Shown: positions 34,500 through 43,098, numbered from the stretch's first letter. The stretch: 64,000 nucleotides of DNA from Nonomuraea polychroma (GCF_004011505.1 NZ_SAUN01000001.1:11125501-11189500), one strand, 5' to 3'. The notes: generated by a model not told the origin, from the sequence alone. A program made the numbers and translations.

Positions 34500-35450
34500 A
34501 TGAACGAGCGCAGGGATGCAACGACGGGCACAGCCGAGCCGATGGCTGGTGGCGGCCGGATGGACTGCGCCACCGAGGCGACCGAGACATTCCTCGCTCA
34601 CCGCAACCTGCTGTTCACCGTCGCTTACGAGATGCTCGGATCGGCGGCCGACGCCGAGGACGTCCTGCAGGAAACCTGGTTGCGGTGGGTGAAGGTCGAC
34701 GTGGGGCAGGTGCACGACCAGCGCGCCTACCTGGTGCGGATCGCCACCCGGCGCTCGCTGGACCGGCTGCGCACCATGAAGCGCCGCAAGGAGGCGTATG
34801 TCGGTCCCTGGCTGCCCGAGCCGCTGCTCACCGCGCCCGACGTGGCCGAGGACGTCGAGCTCGCCGAGAGTGTGTCGATGGCGTTGATGCTGGTCCTGGA
34901 GACGCTGTCGCCGACCGAGCGTGCCGTCTTCGTGCTGCGCGAGGTCTTCGATGTCGGCTACGAGGAGATCGCGGCCGCCGTCGCCAAGACCCCGGCGACC
35001 GTGCGCCAGATCGCGCACCGCGCCCGCCGGCACGTCGATGCTCGGCGGCCTCGCGAGGTGGTCTCCCCGGGTCAGGCCCGGGCGGCTGTGGAGTCGTTCC
35101 AGCGCGCGCTCGAGACGAGGGACCTGCAGAGTCTGCTTGACGTGCTCGCCCCTGAGGTCGTCCTGGTGAGCGACGGCGGCGGCGTCAAGCAGGCCGCGCC
35201 GCGGCCGATCATCGGTGCCGGCAAGGTGGCCCGCATGATCGTTGGCGGCCTCGGCAAGGCCCAAGTCGCGCTCACCAGCGAGTCCACCGTGGTCAACGGC
35301 AACCCGGCACTCCTTCTCCGCGTGGACGGCGAGATCGACGGCGTCATAGCGATCCGTGTCGAGGACGCCCGCATCACCGGCCTCTACTACGTCCGCAACC
35401 CTGAAAAGCTGACCCGCATCGCATTCGAGACCCCACTCACGCTGAAGTGA
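34500..35450 (+). CDS. sigJ: ECF41-type RNA polymerase sigma factor SigJ
   Basis: A 316-residue ECF sigma factor with a C-terminal SnoaL-like domain. Region 2 covers NLLFTVAYEMLGSAADAEDVLQETWLRW; region 4 covers LSPTERAVFVLREVFDVGYEEIAAAVAKTPATVRQIAHRAR. From about residue 195 the SnoaL domain follows (FQRALETRDLQSLLDVLAPEVVLVSDGGG), which in ECF41 factors replaces an anti-sigma factor and tunes activity. ATG 34500 is chosen for AGGAGCC upstream. The inducing signal is unknown. Confidence 0.9.
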   Translation: MNERRDATTGTAEPMAGGGRMDCATEATETFLAHRNLLFTVAYEMLGSAADAEDVLQETWLRWVKVDVGQVHDQRAYLVRIATRRSLDRLRTMKRRKEAYVGPWLPEPLLTAPDVAEDVELAESVSMALMLVLETLSPTERAVFVLREVFDVGYEEIAAAVAKTPATVRQIAHRARRHVDARRPREVVSPGQARAAVESFQRALETRDLQSLLDVLAPEVVLVSDGGGVKQAAPRPIIGAGKVARMIVGGLGKAQVALTSESTVVNGNPALLLRVDGEIDGVIAIRVEDARITGLYYVRNPEKLTRIAFETPLTLK

Positions 35451-35591
35451 TCCTTCAGCCGCCGCGCCATGATCACGACATCGCGATAGTGCGGAGCATC
35501 CCGAGCGAAGGCATCCGCTCATCGGCACAAGTGCGTACCGGCCCGCCCGTTACCACGTAAACCTCGCAAACGTTGTATTCGAGGAGTAGAT

Positions 35592-36656
35592 ATGGCCGTT
35601 CAGGCCCCGCTGGCAGCCGACACACCACCGTCACCCTGGCCGACGGTGGCCAGGGCAGTCGTCCTGCTCACGGCGAGCATGTCCGTGCTGCTCACCGCCT
35701 TCGCCTGGCCGTCGGTGCGCTCGTCGGTACACGATGTGCCGATCGCCGTCGCCGGGCCGGCCGCCGCGGTCGAGCAAGTCAGCACCGCTCTCGGCCAACG
35801 CCTGCCGGGCGGCTTCGAGACCGCCGAGGTCGCCGACACCGCGGCTGCCGAACGGTTGATCCGCGACCGGGAGGTGTACGGGGCGATCGACGTCAGCTCC
35901 GGCACCCCGCAGGTCATCATGGCCTCCGCCGCCAGCGCAGCGGTCGCTCAGACCCTGCACAGCGTCGCGACCGCGCTCAGCCAGGCGCAGGCACAGGGCA
36001 CCCGTACGGCGGTCGCCGTCCGCGACCTCATCCCACTGCCGGCCGACGACCCGCGCGGCGCCGGCCTGGCCGCCGGAGCCCTGCCTCTGGCCATGGGTGG
36101 CCTGCTCGCCGCGCTGCTGCTGACCAGACTCGTCCGCGGCACCGCCCGCCGGGTCACCGGAGCGCTCGCCTTCGCGATCACCGGCGGCCTGGCCGTGGCA
36201 GCGATCCTGCAGTTCTGGTTCGGCTCGCTCACCGGCGCTTACTGGGGCAACAGCGGCGCCATCGCCCTGACCATCGCGGCCACCTCCCTGAGCATCCTCG
36301 GGCTGGAGTCGCTGCTCGGGTACGTCGGCTTCGGTCTCGGCGCCGTCGCCATGATGCTCATCGGCAATCCCCTGTCAGGTACCGCGACCGCACCCGAAAT
36401 GCTGCCCGGCTGGTCCGGCATCCTCGGCCAACTGCTGCCGCCCGGGGCGGGCGGCCAGTTGCTGCGCTCCACTGCGTTCTTCGACGGCCGCGGCGCCACC
36501 CACTCCGTCATCGTCCTGGTCACCTGGCTCACGCTCGGTGTCGTGCTGTGCCTGGCCAGCGGCCTGCGCGCGCGCCGTGCCGCCACCGTCGCCGCGGGAT
36601 TCGTGAGGACGCCCTCATCACCGGCCTCTACGACGTTCGCAACCCCGACACGCTGA
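35592..36656 (+). CDS. Multi-helix membrane protein, YhgE/ABC-2-like; 3' end altered
   Basis: A 354-residue protein. One N-terminal helix (about 18-36) is followed by an extracytoplasmic domain (to about 155) and five or six C-terminal helices. The topology resembles YhgE/Pip or ABC-2 permease-like proteins; no ATPase is adjacent. GAGGAG precedes the ATG. The last roughly 20 codons (FVRTPSSPASTTFATPTR) are read out of frame through a duplicated sigJ 3' end, so the native C-terminus, probably just after LRARRAATVAA, has been replaced. Confidence 0.65.
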   Translation: MAVQAPLAADTPPSPWPTVARAVVLLTASMSVLLTAFAWPSVRSSVHDVPIAVAGPAAAVEQVSTALGQRLPGGFETAEVADTAAAERLIRDREVYGAIDVSSGTPQVIMASAASAAVAQTLHSVATALSQAQAQGTRTAVAVRDLIPLPADDPRGAGLAAGALPLAMGGLLAALLLTRLVRGTARRVTGALAFAITGGLAVAAILQFWFGSLTGAYWGNSGAIALTIAATSLSILGLESLLGYVGFGLGAVAMMLIGNPLSGTATAPEMLPGWSGILGQLLPPGAGGQLLRSTAFFDGRGATHSVIVLVTWLTLGVVLCLASGLRARRAATVAAGFVRTPSSPASTTFATPTR

Positions 36657-36694
36657 CCCGCATCGCATCCGCGACCTCGCTCACCCTGCGATGA
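36599..36694 (+). pseudogene. Duplicated 3' end of a sigJ-type gene
   Basis: In frame this reads IREDALITGLYDVRNPDTL then TRIASATSLTLR and stop. It parallels the end of sigJ, VEDARITGLYYVRNPEKLTR and IAFETPLTLK (35355-35450). It therefore derives from a second sigJ-like gene whose 5' part is gone, and lies in another frame across the 3' end of the membrane protein gene. Confidence 0.8.
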
Positions 36695-36795
36695 ACACAG
36701 GCGGCGGAACAGCCACGTGACCAGGCACGGTGTCTGACTTCAGTCCCGAACAGCCCCGAACAAATTCAGCCAGATCTTTTACCGGGAGGTCATTC

Positions 36796-38019
36796 ATGAC
36801 GAAGAGCATCGCCGGCGAACTCGCTGACCTGGAGCTGCCGGTCGAGCGTGGCTGCCCATTCGCCCCGCCCGCCGAGTACGAGCGACTGCGCGAGCAGGCG
36901 CCGATCAGCAGGATCCGCCTGACCAGCGGCGGCAAGGCGTGGTGGGTGTCCGGGCATGAGGAAGGCCGTGCCATTCTCGCCGACCCCCGCTTCTCCTCCG
37001 ACAAGCGCAAGGACGGCTTTCCGCTCTTCACCCTCGATGCGGCGACCCTGCAGCAGCTCCGCAGCCAGCCGCCGTTGATGCTCGGCATGGACGGCGCGGA
37101 ACACTCCGCGGCCCGCCGTCCGGTGATCGGCGAGTTCACCGTGAAGCGGCTGGCCGCGCTGCGCCCGCGGATCCAGGACATCGTCGACCACTTCATCGAC
37201 GACATGCTCGCCGCCGACCAGCGGCCGGTCGACCTGGTGCAGGCGCTGTCCCTGCCGGTGCCCTCACTGGTGATCTGCGAACTGCTCGGCGTCCCCTACC
37301 CCGCCCACGACTTTTTCCAAAGCCGCACCACCATGTTGGTGCGCCGGACCTCGCTGGAAGACCGCCGGCGAGCCTTCGCCGAACTGCGCGCCTACATCGA
37401 CGACCTGGTCACCCGCAAGGAGTCCGAACCCGGCGACGACCTGTTCGGCCGGCAGATCGCCCGGCAACGCCAGGAGGGCGCCCTCGACCGCGCGGGCCTG
37501 GTGAGCCTGGCCTTCCTGCTGCTGACCGCCGGACACGAGACCACGGCGAACATGATCTCGCTCGGCGTGGTCGGGCTGCTCTCCCATCCCGAGCAACTGG
37601 CCTTGGTCAAGGCCGACTCGGGCAGGACGCCCATGGCCGTGGAGGAACTGCTGCGCTTCTTCTCCATCGCCGACGGGGTCACCGCCCGGGTGGCCACCGA
37701 AGACGTGGAGATCGGCGGGGTGATCATCAAGGCCGGCGAGGGCGTCATCGTCTCCGGCCTGTCGGCCAACTGGGACCCGGCGGTGTTCAAGGATCCGGCC
37801 GAACTGGATGTCGAGCGCGGGGCCCGCCACCACCTCGCCTTCGGATTCGGCCCGCACCAGTGCCTCGGCCAGAACCTGGCCCGGATGGAACTGCAGATCG
37901 TCTTCGACACGCTGTTCCGCCGCATCCCCACCCTGCGGCTCGCCGCACCGGTCGAGGACCTGCCGTTCAAGACGGACGCCGTCATCTACGGCGTTCACGA
38001 ACTCCCGGTCACCTGGTGA
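36796..38019 (+). CDS. Cytochrome P450
   Basis: A 407-residue soluble bacterial P450. I-helix AGHETT (245-250), K-helix E284-LL-R287, and the heme-binding loop FGFGPHQCLGQ with thiolate ligand Cys356. The start MTKSIAGELADLELPVERGCPFAPP is typical of CYP105/CYP107-like actinomycete enzymes. ATG 36796 follows GGGAGG. A ferredoxin gene starts 7 bp downstream and would supply electrons. No biosynthetic cluster surrounds it, so the substrate cannot be guessed. Confidence 0.92.
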   Translation: MTKSIAGELADLELPVERGCPFAPPAEYERLREQAPISRIRLTSGGKAWWVSGHEEGRAILADPRFSSDKRKDGFPLFTLDAATLQQLRSQPPLMLGMDGAEHSAARRPVIGEFTVKRLAALRPRIQDIVDHFIDDMLAADQRPVDLVQALSLPVPSLVICELLGVPYPAHDFFQSRTTMLVRRTSLEDRRRAFAELRAYIDDLVTRKESEPGDDLFGRQIARQRQEGALDRAGLVSLAFLLLTAGHETTANMISLGVVGLLSHPEQLALVKADSGRTPMAVEELLRFFSIADGVTARVATEDVEIGGVIIKAGEGVIVSGLSANWDPAVFKDPAELDVERGARHHLAFGFGPHQCLGQNLARMELQIVFDTLFRRIPTLRLAAPVEDLPFKTDAVIYGVHELPVTW

Positions 38020-38026
38020 GGCGGAC

Positions 38027-38245
38027 ATGATGCGGATCAAAGCGGACACCGGGGTCTGCGTCGGCTCCGGCCAGTACGTCCTGACTGAGCCGGCCGTCTT
38101 CGACCAGGACGACGACGGCATTGTGGCCCTGCTGACCGATCATCCCGACGACCAGAGCGCCGCACAGGCGCGCCACGCCGTCACCCTGTGCCCGTCCCGA
38201 GCCCTCTCCATCCTGCAGAAGATGAACCTCCGTCCGTGCCCGTAG
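38027..38245 (+). CDS. Small ferredoxin ([3Fe-4S] type) with a substituted ligand
   Basis: A 72-residue ferredoxin paired with the P450. The family pattern is C-x5-C...C-P; here the first site reads CVGSGQYVLTEPAVFDQDDD, so the second cysteine is tyrosine (codon TAC), while the last, in VTLCPSRAL, is kept. A single base change from TGC to TAC would explain it. Either the cluster uses an unusual ligand or the protein is impaired. The start is one of two adjacent ATGs. Confidence 0.85.
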   Translation: MMRIKADTGVCVGSGQYVLTEPAVFDQDDDGIVALLTDHPDDQSAAQARHAVTLCPSRALSILQKMNLRPCP

Positions 38246-38409
38246 CGGGCGACGACGTCCGGGCGGGTAGGTCAGACCTTGCCTCCGGCGCATCCGCGTT
38301 GAAGGCAAGGTGAGGCGATCCGGACCGCAGCAGGGACTCTCATCACGGTGATCGTCGCCATGAGTGGGTGTGTCCAGTTATCAGCAGGTCGTTGAGATCC
38401 AGGCGGCGG

Positions 38410-38823
38410 TCAGTACGCAGCTGGATCTCGCCGTACGGGGTCATGTTCGAGTGGAAGATCGGGATCAGGCTCAGGGCGTCGAGAAACGGTCCCCGATCCG
38501 AGCGCCCCGCAGAGGAGCGCTTCGGGCCACACCAGCCTCCTCATCGAGATCGGAGGTGACCTCCATGCCTCCAGCGGCGCGTCCAGATCCTGGACGTAGT
38601 CGCCCAAACGGCGCACGTTGTCTTCCTGGTAGGGGACATGGCGGCCACATCGGCGCGATGTACCGCCCAACCCTCGCGGCACAGATGGTTCAGCATCAGC
38701 GACCTATCCAGCGTGGTCTGGAACATGACGAGTCAATGGGGAGTCGGCGACCAGCGTGTTGAACTTGATGGCCTTCTCTTGCTCCTCGGGCTCGTCTTCG
38801 GCGATCACTCCGTTGTTGCCGAA
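38410..38823 (-). pseudogene. Tn3-family transposase C-terminal remnant, several frameshifts
   Basis: Minus-strand pieces read in order FGNNGVIAEDEPEEQEKAIK then FNTLVAD; next, in another frame, MFQTTLDRSLMLNHLCREGW then AVHRADVAAMSP; and in a third, YQEDNVRRLGDYVQDLDAPL. Together they match the last part of Tn3-family transposases (the N-N-G..A...PEEQEK.IKFN..VA segment and the L..LSPY..E..RRFG end). No terminal inverted repeats or resolvase were seen. Bases 38246-38409 and 38824-38923 show nothing else. Confidence 0.7.
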
Positions 38824-38923
38824 TCAGGGGTGCCGTTATGAAAGGTGCGATGATCCGCCAAACCGCATCTGATCTGGGATTTCGTCGGTGTGTGCTTGTG
38901 CGGACCAGTTGGTCGACCGTTCG

Positions 38924-39514
38924 CTATCGCGTTTGCGGTCTGGGGCTCATCCCAGCGAAGACTGCTTGGAGTACTCGGTCGATGTAGTCGTGTGTCACCG
39001 GCTGTTGTGTGATCAGAAACCGGTAGTACAAGGGGCCGGACAGGATCTCGAATGCCAGGTCCAGGTCGAAGTCGGGGGCGAGTTGCCCCTGGTCCTTGGC
39101 GGCCTTGAGGCGGGTCAGGGTGTTGGCGGTCTGGGGCTCGATGAAACGCCGGTTGAGTGCGGCGGCGACGTCGGGATCGTGCTGAGCTTCGCCGATGAGG
39201 TCCTGGTACAGCGGGCCCCAGGGAGGCCGACCTAGCAGGTCGGCGGCCTTGGTCATCACCTCGCGTAGATCGGCCACGATGTCGCCGGTGTCGGGGTGGT
39301 CCAGGCCTTCGGTGTTCAGGCTGAGGACCGCGTCGAGGAACAGCAGGCCGCGGGAGGGCCAGCGGCGGTAGATGGTGTGCTTACCGACGCCGGCCCGAGT
39401 TGCGACGGCCTCGATGCTGAGCTTGGCGTAGCCGACCTCTCGGGCCAGGTCCAGCGTGGCCCGCATGATCGTTTCGGTCCGGTCGTTGGCGCGAGTGGCG
39501 CGGTGGTCGGTCAT
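38924..39514 (-). CDS. TetR/AcrR-family regulator
   Basis: A 196-residue TetR protein: DNA-binding domain ETIMRATLDLAREVGYAKLSIEAVATRAGVGKHTIYRRWPSR, then a C-terminal TetR_C ligand domain (VADLREVMTKAADLLGRPPW). It is divergent from a small DoxX-type membrane protein gene. Two strong palindromes with the core GGCACG/CGTGCC lie between them, one just upstream of its own start, so repression of both genes is expected. Confidence 0.9.
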   Translation of the reverse strand: MTDHRATRANDRTETIMRATLDLAREVGYAKLSIEAVATRAGVGKHTIYRRWPSRGLLFLDAVLSLNTEGLDHPDTGDIVADLREVMTKAADLLGRPPWGPLYQDLIGEAQHDPDVAAALNRRFIEPQTANTLTRLKAAKDQGQLAPDFDLDLAFEILSGPLYYRFLITQQPVTHDYIDRVLQAVFAGMSPRPQTR

Positions 39515-39531
39515 GCCGTCACCCTACTGGA

Positions 39532-39545
39532 ACGGCACGTGCCGT
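39532..39545. promoter_or_regulatory. TetR operator 1
   Basis: ACGGCACGTGCCGT, a perfect 14-bp palindrome 18 bp upstream of the TetR ATG and adjacent to TTGACA (39547-39552) of the opposite strand. Confidence 0.7.
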
Positions 39546-39582
39546 GTTGACAAATGCGAATCCGTTCGGCCATGCTGACGCA

Positions 39583-39609
39583 CAGCACGGCACGATCCGT
39601 GCCGTGCTG
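39583..39609. promoter_or_regulatory. TetR operator 2
   Basis: CAGCACGGCACG-ATC-CGTGCCGTGCTG, perfect 12-bp arms, 41 bp before the DoxX-type gene. It shares the GGCACG half site with operator 1. Confidence 0.75.
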
Positions 39610-39649
39610 ATGTGCTCACAGACACCGCTGAGATCGAGAAGGGCAGCTC

Positions 39650-40003
39650 ATGTTCGCCGCTTATGTCACGGTCACCGTCTTCGCCTCGTTATTGAACGGC
39701 AGCGCCGCCGTCGTCTACCTGATCGGACACGAATTTCCCAAGGCTCAGGCGGACATGAAGCGCCTGCCACGGTCGTGGGTACCGGTGTTGGGCATGTTGC
39801 TGGCGGCGGGCTCTTTGGGGCTGCTGGGCGGGTTCGCCGTACCAATGCTGGGGACACTCGCTGCTGCTGGCCTCGTGCTCTACTTCATCGGCGCGCTCCT
39901 TGCGCACCTGCGAGTGGGTTCTCGCAAGCTCGTGAATTGGGCCGGATTCTTCGCCGCTGCGGTGGCCGCACTAGCCGTGAACCTGGGCTACCACTGGTCG
40001 TGA
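39650..40003 (+). CDS. DoxX-like small membrane protein
   Basis: A 117-residue protein with four helices (about 3-25, 46-63, 66-86, 95-113), in the arrangement of DoxX-like quinone-associated membrane proteins. It lacks charged catalytic motifs. Its gene is divergent from a TetR gene with operators between, a common actinobacterial pair. Function unknown. Confidence 0.7.
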   Translation: MFAAYVTVTVFASLLNGSAAVVYLIGHEFPKAQADMKRLPRSWVPVLGMLLAAGSLGLLGGFAVPMLGTLAAAGLVLYFIGALLAHLRVGSRKLVNWAGFFAAAVAALAVNLGYHWS

Positions 40004-40191
40004 TCCGTGGAGACAAGCTCTCTCACCTGGCCGCCGCGGCATGACGATCGACGCGTCGCCTCACATTCCCAGCGGTTGTGTCGTCGGATTCCACATCCCG
40101 ATTGCCAGTCCGTCCTGCTGACCTGGCCGCACTCCTCCACCCGAATCACCTGGCGCGACCCACCCTGTCCGGTTTCGCGGTCGGAGGGAAA

Positions 40192-40677
40192 TCAGTTCAC
40201 GCAGTCCTGGTTCTTGAGGGCAAGGCCGAGTTGCTCGACCCTGTTCCGTTGGTTGACGCCGAAGTAGTAGTACGCCTTTTGGTTACCGGGCACGGTGACG
40301 TAGTAGCCGCTCGGCTCCTCTTTGACGCCGGGGTAGGCCTTCTTGACCTGGCGGAGAGTGGAGCCTGCGCCGATGCCCCTGGGGGTGCGCACCCCGGCCG
40401 GCGCGAAGATGACGGCGACACCGCGCTTTTTGGAGATGTAGAGCCTTACCTCGTTGCGGGCGTTGCGGTGGGCCTTGTAGTCCCAGCCGGAGCAGTAGTC
40501 GCGCCACTTGAGCACGATCTTGCCCGTGGCCTTGGCCTGTTTGGCGGTCATCCCCAGCTTGATGCCGCCATAGCCATACGGGCCGAAGGCGCCCGACGTG
40601 GCGGCGACGGCTCCTGCCGGGCTCGTGATCACCAGCGTCGCGCTGGCGACCGCCAGTGCCGCTACCAGTCGAGTCAT
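40192..40677 (-). CDS. Secreted hypothetical protein
   Basis: About 161 residues with a Sec signal (MTRLVAALAVASATLVITSP, cleavage near AVA-ATS). The mature part has GYGGIKLGMTAKQAKATGKI, like proteins whose G-x-L-x-L-G-M motif precedes a helix, two cysteines (CSGWD and the C-terminal CVN) and many aromatic residues. No family recognised. ATG 40677 has GAGG six bases upstream; in-frame ATGs at 40683 and 40689 are alternatives. Confidence 0.7.
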   Translation of the reverse strand: MTRLVAALAVASATLVITSPAGAVAATSGAFGPYGYGGIKLGMTAKQAKATGKIVLKWRDYCSGWDYKAHRNARNEVRLYISKKRGVAVIFAPAGVRTPRGIGAGSTLRQVKKAYPGVKEEPSGYYVTVPGNQKAYYYFGVNQRNRVEQLGLALKNQDCVN

Positions 40678-40689
40678 GTTCATCCTCAT

Positions 40690-40978
40690 CGCCCCGTTTT
40701 CTCGAGCAGTTTGTTGATATGCCCCTCTCTGTGACGCCGCCCACCGGTGGATAGTTCGCTGCCGGCCGACCTCAGCGGCTGAGCAGGTCCCACATCCCCT
40801 TGGTGATCACGGCGGGGATGCGGGAGCGCGTCGCCCGCCAGCGGCCATCTCGCCGCCCTACTGCGGGTCCGCGAACACCTACGCGGCATCGAGTACCACA
40901 TACTCGCGGATGGCACCGGTAGCGGCAGGCCTGAAAAGAAAATGCAGTGTGCGTCTTCTGCATGTTGGACCGTGCCAT
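40690..40978. other. Intergenic stretch without a convincing gene
   Basis: A plus-strand piece, HLAALLRVREHLRGIEYHIL, looks protein-like, but has no start or neighbours in frame. Probably decayed mobile-element DNA. Confidence 0.3.
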
Positions 40979-41300
40979 TTACGCCTCTTCTAGGCGCATC
41001 GCATGAGGGCTGTACGGGGATGGAATCGCTCTGCGTGGTACGGCCAAGTCCGGTCCGTTGCGGAGGGAGTCGATGGTGTGGGTGAGGCGTTGGCTGTAGG
41101 CGATGGACAGTGCCCGGTCGCGGCGGTAGCCGAAGGCGGCGAGGTCGATGCCATCCTCTTGGGCGAGCACCGCTGCGCCGGCTTCACCGAGGACGTAGTG
41201 CCAGGGCGCGGAGCCGATCGGGGTCCGGGGTCGGAAGCGGTCCAGGACGCCATGCCGGTGCAGCGCGATGAGCCGGTGGCGGCGGTGGAGGGGTGCTCGA
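40979..41300 (-). pseudogene. Replication-relaxation protein fragment
   Basis: Reads RLIALHRHGVLDRFRPRTPI, GSAPWHYVLGEAGAAVLAQE, GIDLAAFGYRRDRALSIAYS and QRLTHTI, the central part of the replication-relaxation family found on actinomycete plasmids and integrative elements. Both ends are missing: upstream it meets the recombinase fragment near 41297, and after LTHTI the sequence is unrelated. Confidence 0.7.
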
Positions 41301-41720
41301 AGTACCCGTTGCGCTCCTGCATCATCTGCGAGATCTGCGACCGTCGGCATGCACGGTAAGAGCCGCAGCGAAGTGTCGTACTACGCCTGCGAGCCCGACA
41401 TGCGCCACCACAAAGACCGCCGCGAGTGGCACGCCAGCCACCCGAAGAGCCTGTGGGTTCGCGAGGACGACCTCCTCGATCTCGCACACGAATTCTTCGC
41501 CGAACGCGTCCACGCCGGGGGACGGACGCGAAGACCGGCTCAGGAAGGAGATCCGCGATCTGGAGAAGCGCCAGGCGGCCTTCAACCTCGGACTCCGCCA
41601 TCGCGTCGAGGCCCACGAAGTGCTGATCCGGATCACCGTCAAGGAGGGCAACTTGCCCCTGATCAAGACCCTGAGCAAAGAAATCGCCGACCCGCCCCAA
41701 GGCAGATCGGCGACCGAAGA
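41296..41720 (+). pseudogene. Serine recombinase C-terminal remnant, frameshifted
   Basis: Pieces in three frames: KYPLRSCIICEICDRR; then, after one extra base near 41350, MHGKSRSEVSYYACEPDMRH and HPKSLWVREDDLLDLAHEFF; then, after another shift near 41520, LRKEIRDLEKRQAAFNLGLR. The order CxxC zinc ribbon, YYAC, HP..LWVRED and a coiled coil is that of large serine recombinases. The catalytic domain is absent. It ends about 20 bp from the tRNA gene's 3' end. Confidence 0.7.
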
Positions 41721-41738
41721 TGCTTCCCTTGTTCTGTG

Positions 41739-41810
41739 TGCCCCCTGCAGGATTCGAACCTGCGCACCCGGCTCCGGAGGCCGGTGCTCTATCCCCTGAG
41801 CTAAGGGGGC
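41739..41810 (-). tRNA. tRNA-Arg (anticodon CCG)
   Basis: The minus strand folds as a full cloverleaf. The acceptor stem GCCCCCT pairs with AGGGGGC, the D-arm is GCTC...GAGC, the anticodon stem CCGGC/GCCGG holds loop CTCCGGA (anticodon CCG), and the T-arm is GCAGG TTCGAAT CCTGC. The discriminator is A, and CCA is not encoded. It decodes CGG. Its 3' end faces the decayed recombinase. Confidence 0.95.
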
Positions 41811-41926
41811 TCAACGAGTGCTAAGGCTATCAGCATCTACGCACTACTCTGCACCGGATAACGCTCGTCGAACACATCCCGTGAAAACCGCACGTGACCG
41901 GCCTGCTACAGGTTAGCTTTGCGGCC

Positions 41927-42313
41927 GTGAGTGAGGTTCTTGGCAAAGTACTGGTCGTGGACGATGACGAGGTCATCCGTCAGCTCATCGCGGTCAACCT
42001 GAACCTGGAGGGGTTCGAGGTGGCGACCGCCACGGATGGGCAGGATTGCCTCGATCGGGTGAGGGACGTCAAGCCCGATGTCATCACGCTGGATGTGATG
42101 ATGCCGTGCCTGGATGGGTGGGCTACGGCGGAGAAGTTGCGTACGGATGAGGACACCAGTCACATCAAGGTCGTGTTGATCACGGCGCGGGCGCAGGATG
42201 ATGACAAGAGACGGGGGCTGGGGATCGGGGTTGACGCCTATCTGACGAAGCCGTTTGATCCGGCGGAGTTGATCCAGGTTGTCCGGGATCTGGCGGAGAG
42301 TGCCCGTCGGTGA
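41927..42313 (+). CDS. Stand-alone response regulator receiver domain
   Basis: A 128-residue CheY-like protein without output domain. The acidic pocket is in VLVVDDDE, the phosphoacceptor is Asp56 (VITLDVMMP), with Thr in LITAR and Lys108 in YLTKPFD. GTG 41927 fits the fold; no strong ribosome binding site precedes it and a start at 41894 is possible. No histidine kinase is adjacent, so the partner is encoded elsewhere. Confidence 0.9.
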   Translation: MSEVLGKVLVVDDDEVIRQLIAVNLNLEGFEVATATDGQDCLDRVRDVKPDVITLDVMMPCLDGWATAEKLRTDEDTSHIKVVLITARAQDDDKRRGLGIGVDAYLTKPFDPAELIQVVRDLAESARR

Positions 42314-42432
42314 AGAGGGCCGAGGTGAGGGGTGCTGGGGCGGTCCTGTGGCCCGTCGTGGTGGCGGGTGCGCGGGTGTAGCGCTTCTTCCGTACGCTGG
42401 CGGCAACACTCCCGTTTTGAAGGGTTGAGACG

Positions 42433-43098
42433 GTGCGTAGCTCGATTTTCGGCAATCTCGACGGCCAGCCGTTGCCCGGCGGGTTCGTGCTGGAGAACAA
42501 GAAGATGTTGCGCGTCCAGTTGCCTCACGAGGTGCTTGCCAAGCAAGGCTCGATGGTCGCCTTCCAAGGGCAGATGGACTTCGACTACGAGGGGGCCGGC
42601 GGGCTCGGCAAGCTGTTCAAGAAGGCCGTCACCGGTGAGGGCGCCTCGCTCATGCGGGTCCGCGGTGAGGGGCTGCTTTATCTGGCCGACAACGCTGACG
42701 ACATCCACCTGTTCTACCTGGAGAACGAAGGGCTGACCGTCAACGGGCGGAATCTGCTGGCGTTTCAGCCGCAGCTCACCTGGGACATCCAGCGGGTCCA
42801 GGGGGCCGGGGTGGCGGCGGGCGGGCTGTTCAACACGACGGTGACGGGGACCGGGTGGGTGGCGGTGACCACGCACGGTACGCCGGTGTTGCTCGATGTC
42901 GCACGCATGCCGACGTTCGCCGATGGGCAGTCGGCGGTTTGCTGGAGCACGGGGCTTCAGGTCGGGGTCAATCGGACGATGAAGGTGGGCGCGTTGATCG
43001 GGCGGGGGAGCGGGGAGGCCATGCAGCTGGCGTTCAGGGGGCAGGGCTTCGTGCTGGTGCAGGCCAGCGAAGGTGCCCCCATGGTGACCACTTCTTGA
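42433..43098 (+). CDS. AIM24 family protein
   Basis: A 221-residue beta-rich protein of the AIM24/DUF124 family. It shows MLRVQLPHEVLAKQGSMVAFQGQMDFDYEG near the start, GEGASLMRVRGEGLLYLADN and QRVQGAGVAAGGLFNTTVTGTGWVAVTTHG, with the repeated G-x-G turns of the fold. Bacterial members have no established function. GTG start. It is convergent with the esterase gene (17 bp). Confidence 0.9.
   Translation: MRSSIFGNLDGQPLPGGFVLENKKMLRVQLPHEVLAKQGSMVAFQGQMDFDYEGAGGLGKLFKKAVTGEGASLMRVRGEGLLYLADNADDIHLFYLENEGLTVNGRNLLAFQPQLTWDIQRVQGAGVAAGGLFNTTVTGTGWVAVTTHGTPVLLDVARMPTFADGQSAVCWSTGLQVGVNRTMKVGALIGRGSGEAMQLAFRGQGFVLVQASEGAPMVTTS

Noticed and set aside
38364..38762. 132-codon plus-strand frame in the Tn3 remnant
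   Set aside because: The minus strand carries recognisable transposase segments in three frames; the plus frame has no similarity pattern.
41739..41810. Attachment-site duplication of the tRNA-Arg 3' end
   Set aside because: I found no second copy of the T-arm/acceptor sequence within the window, so no att pair can be claimed.
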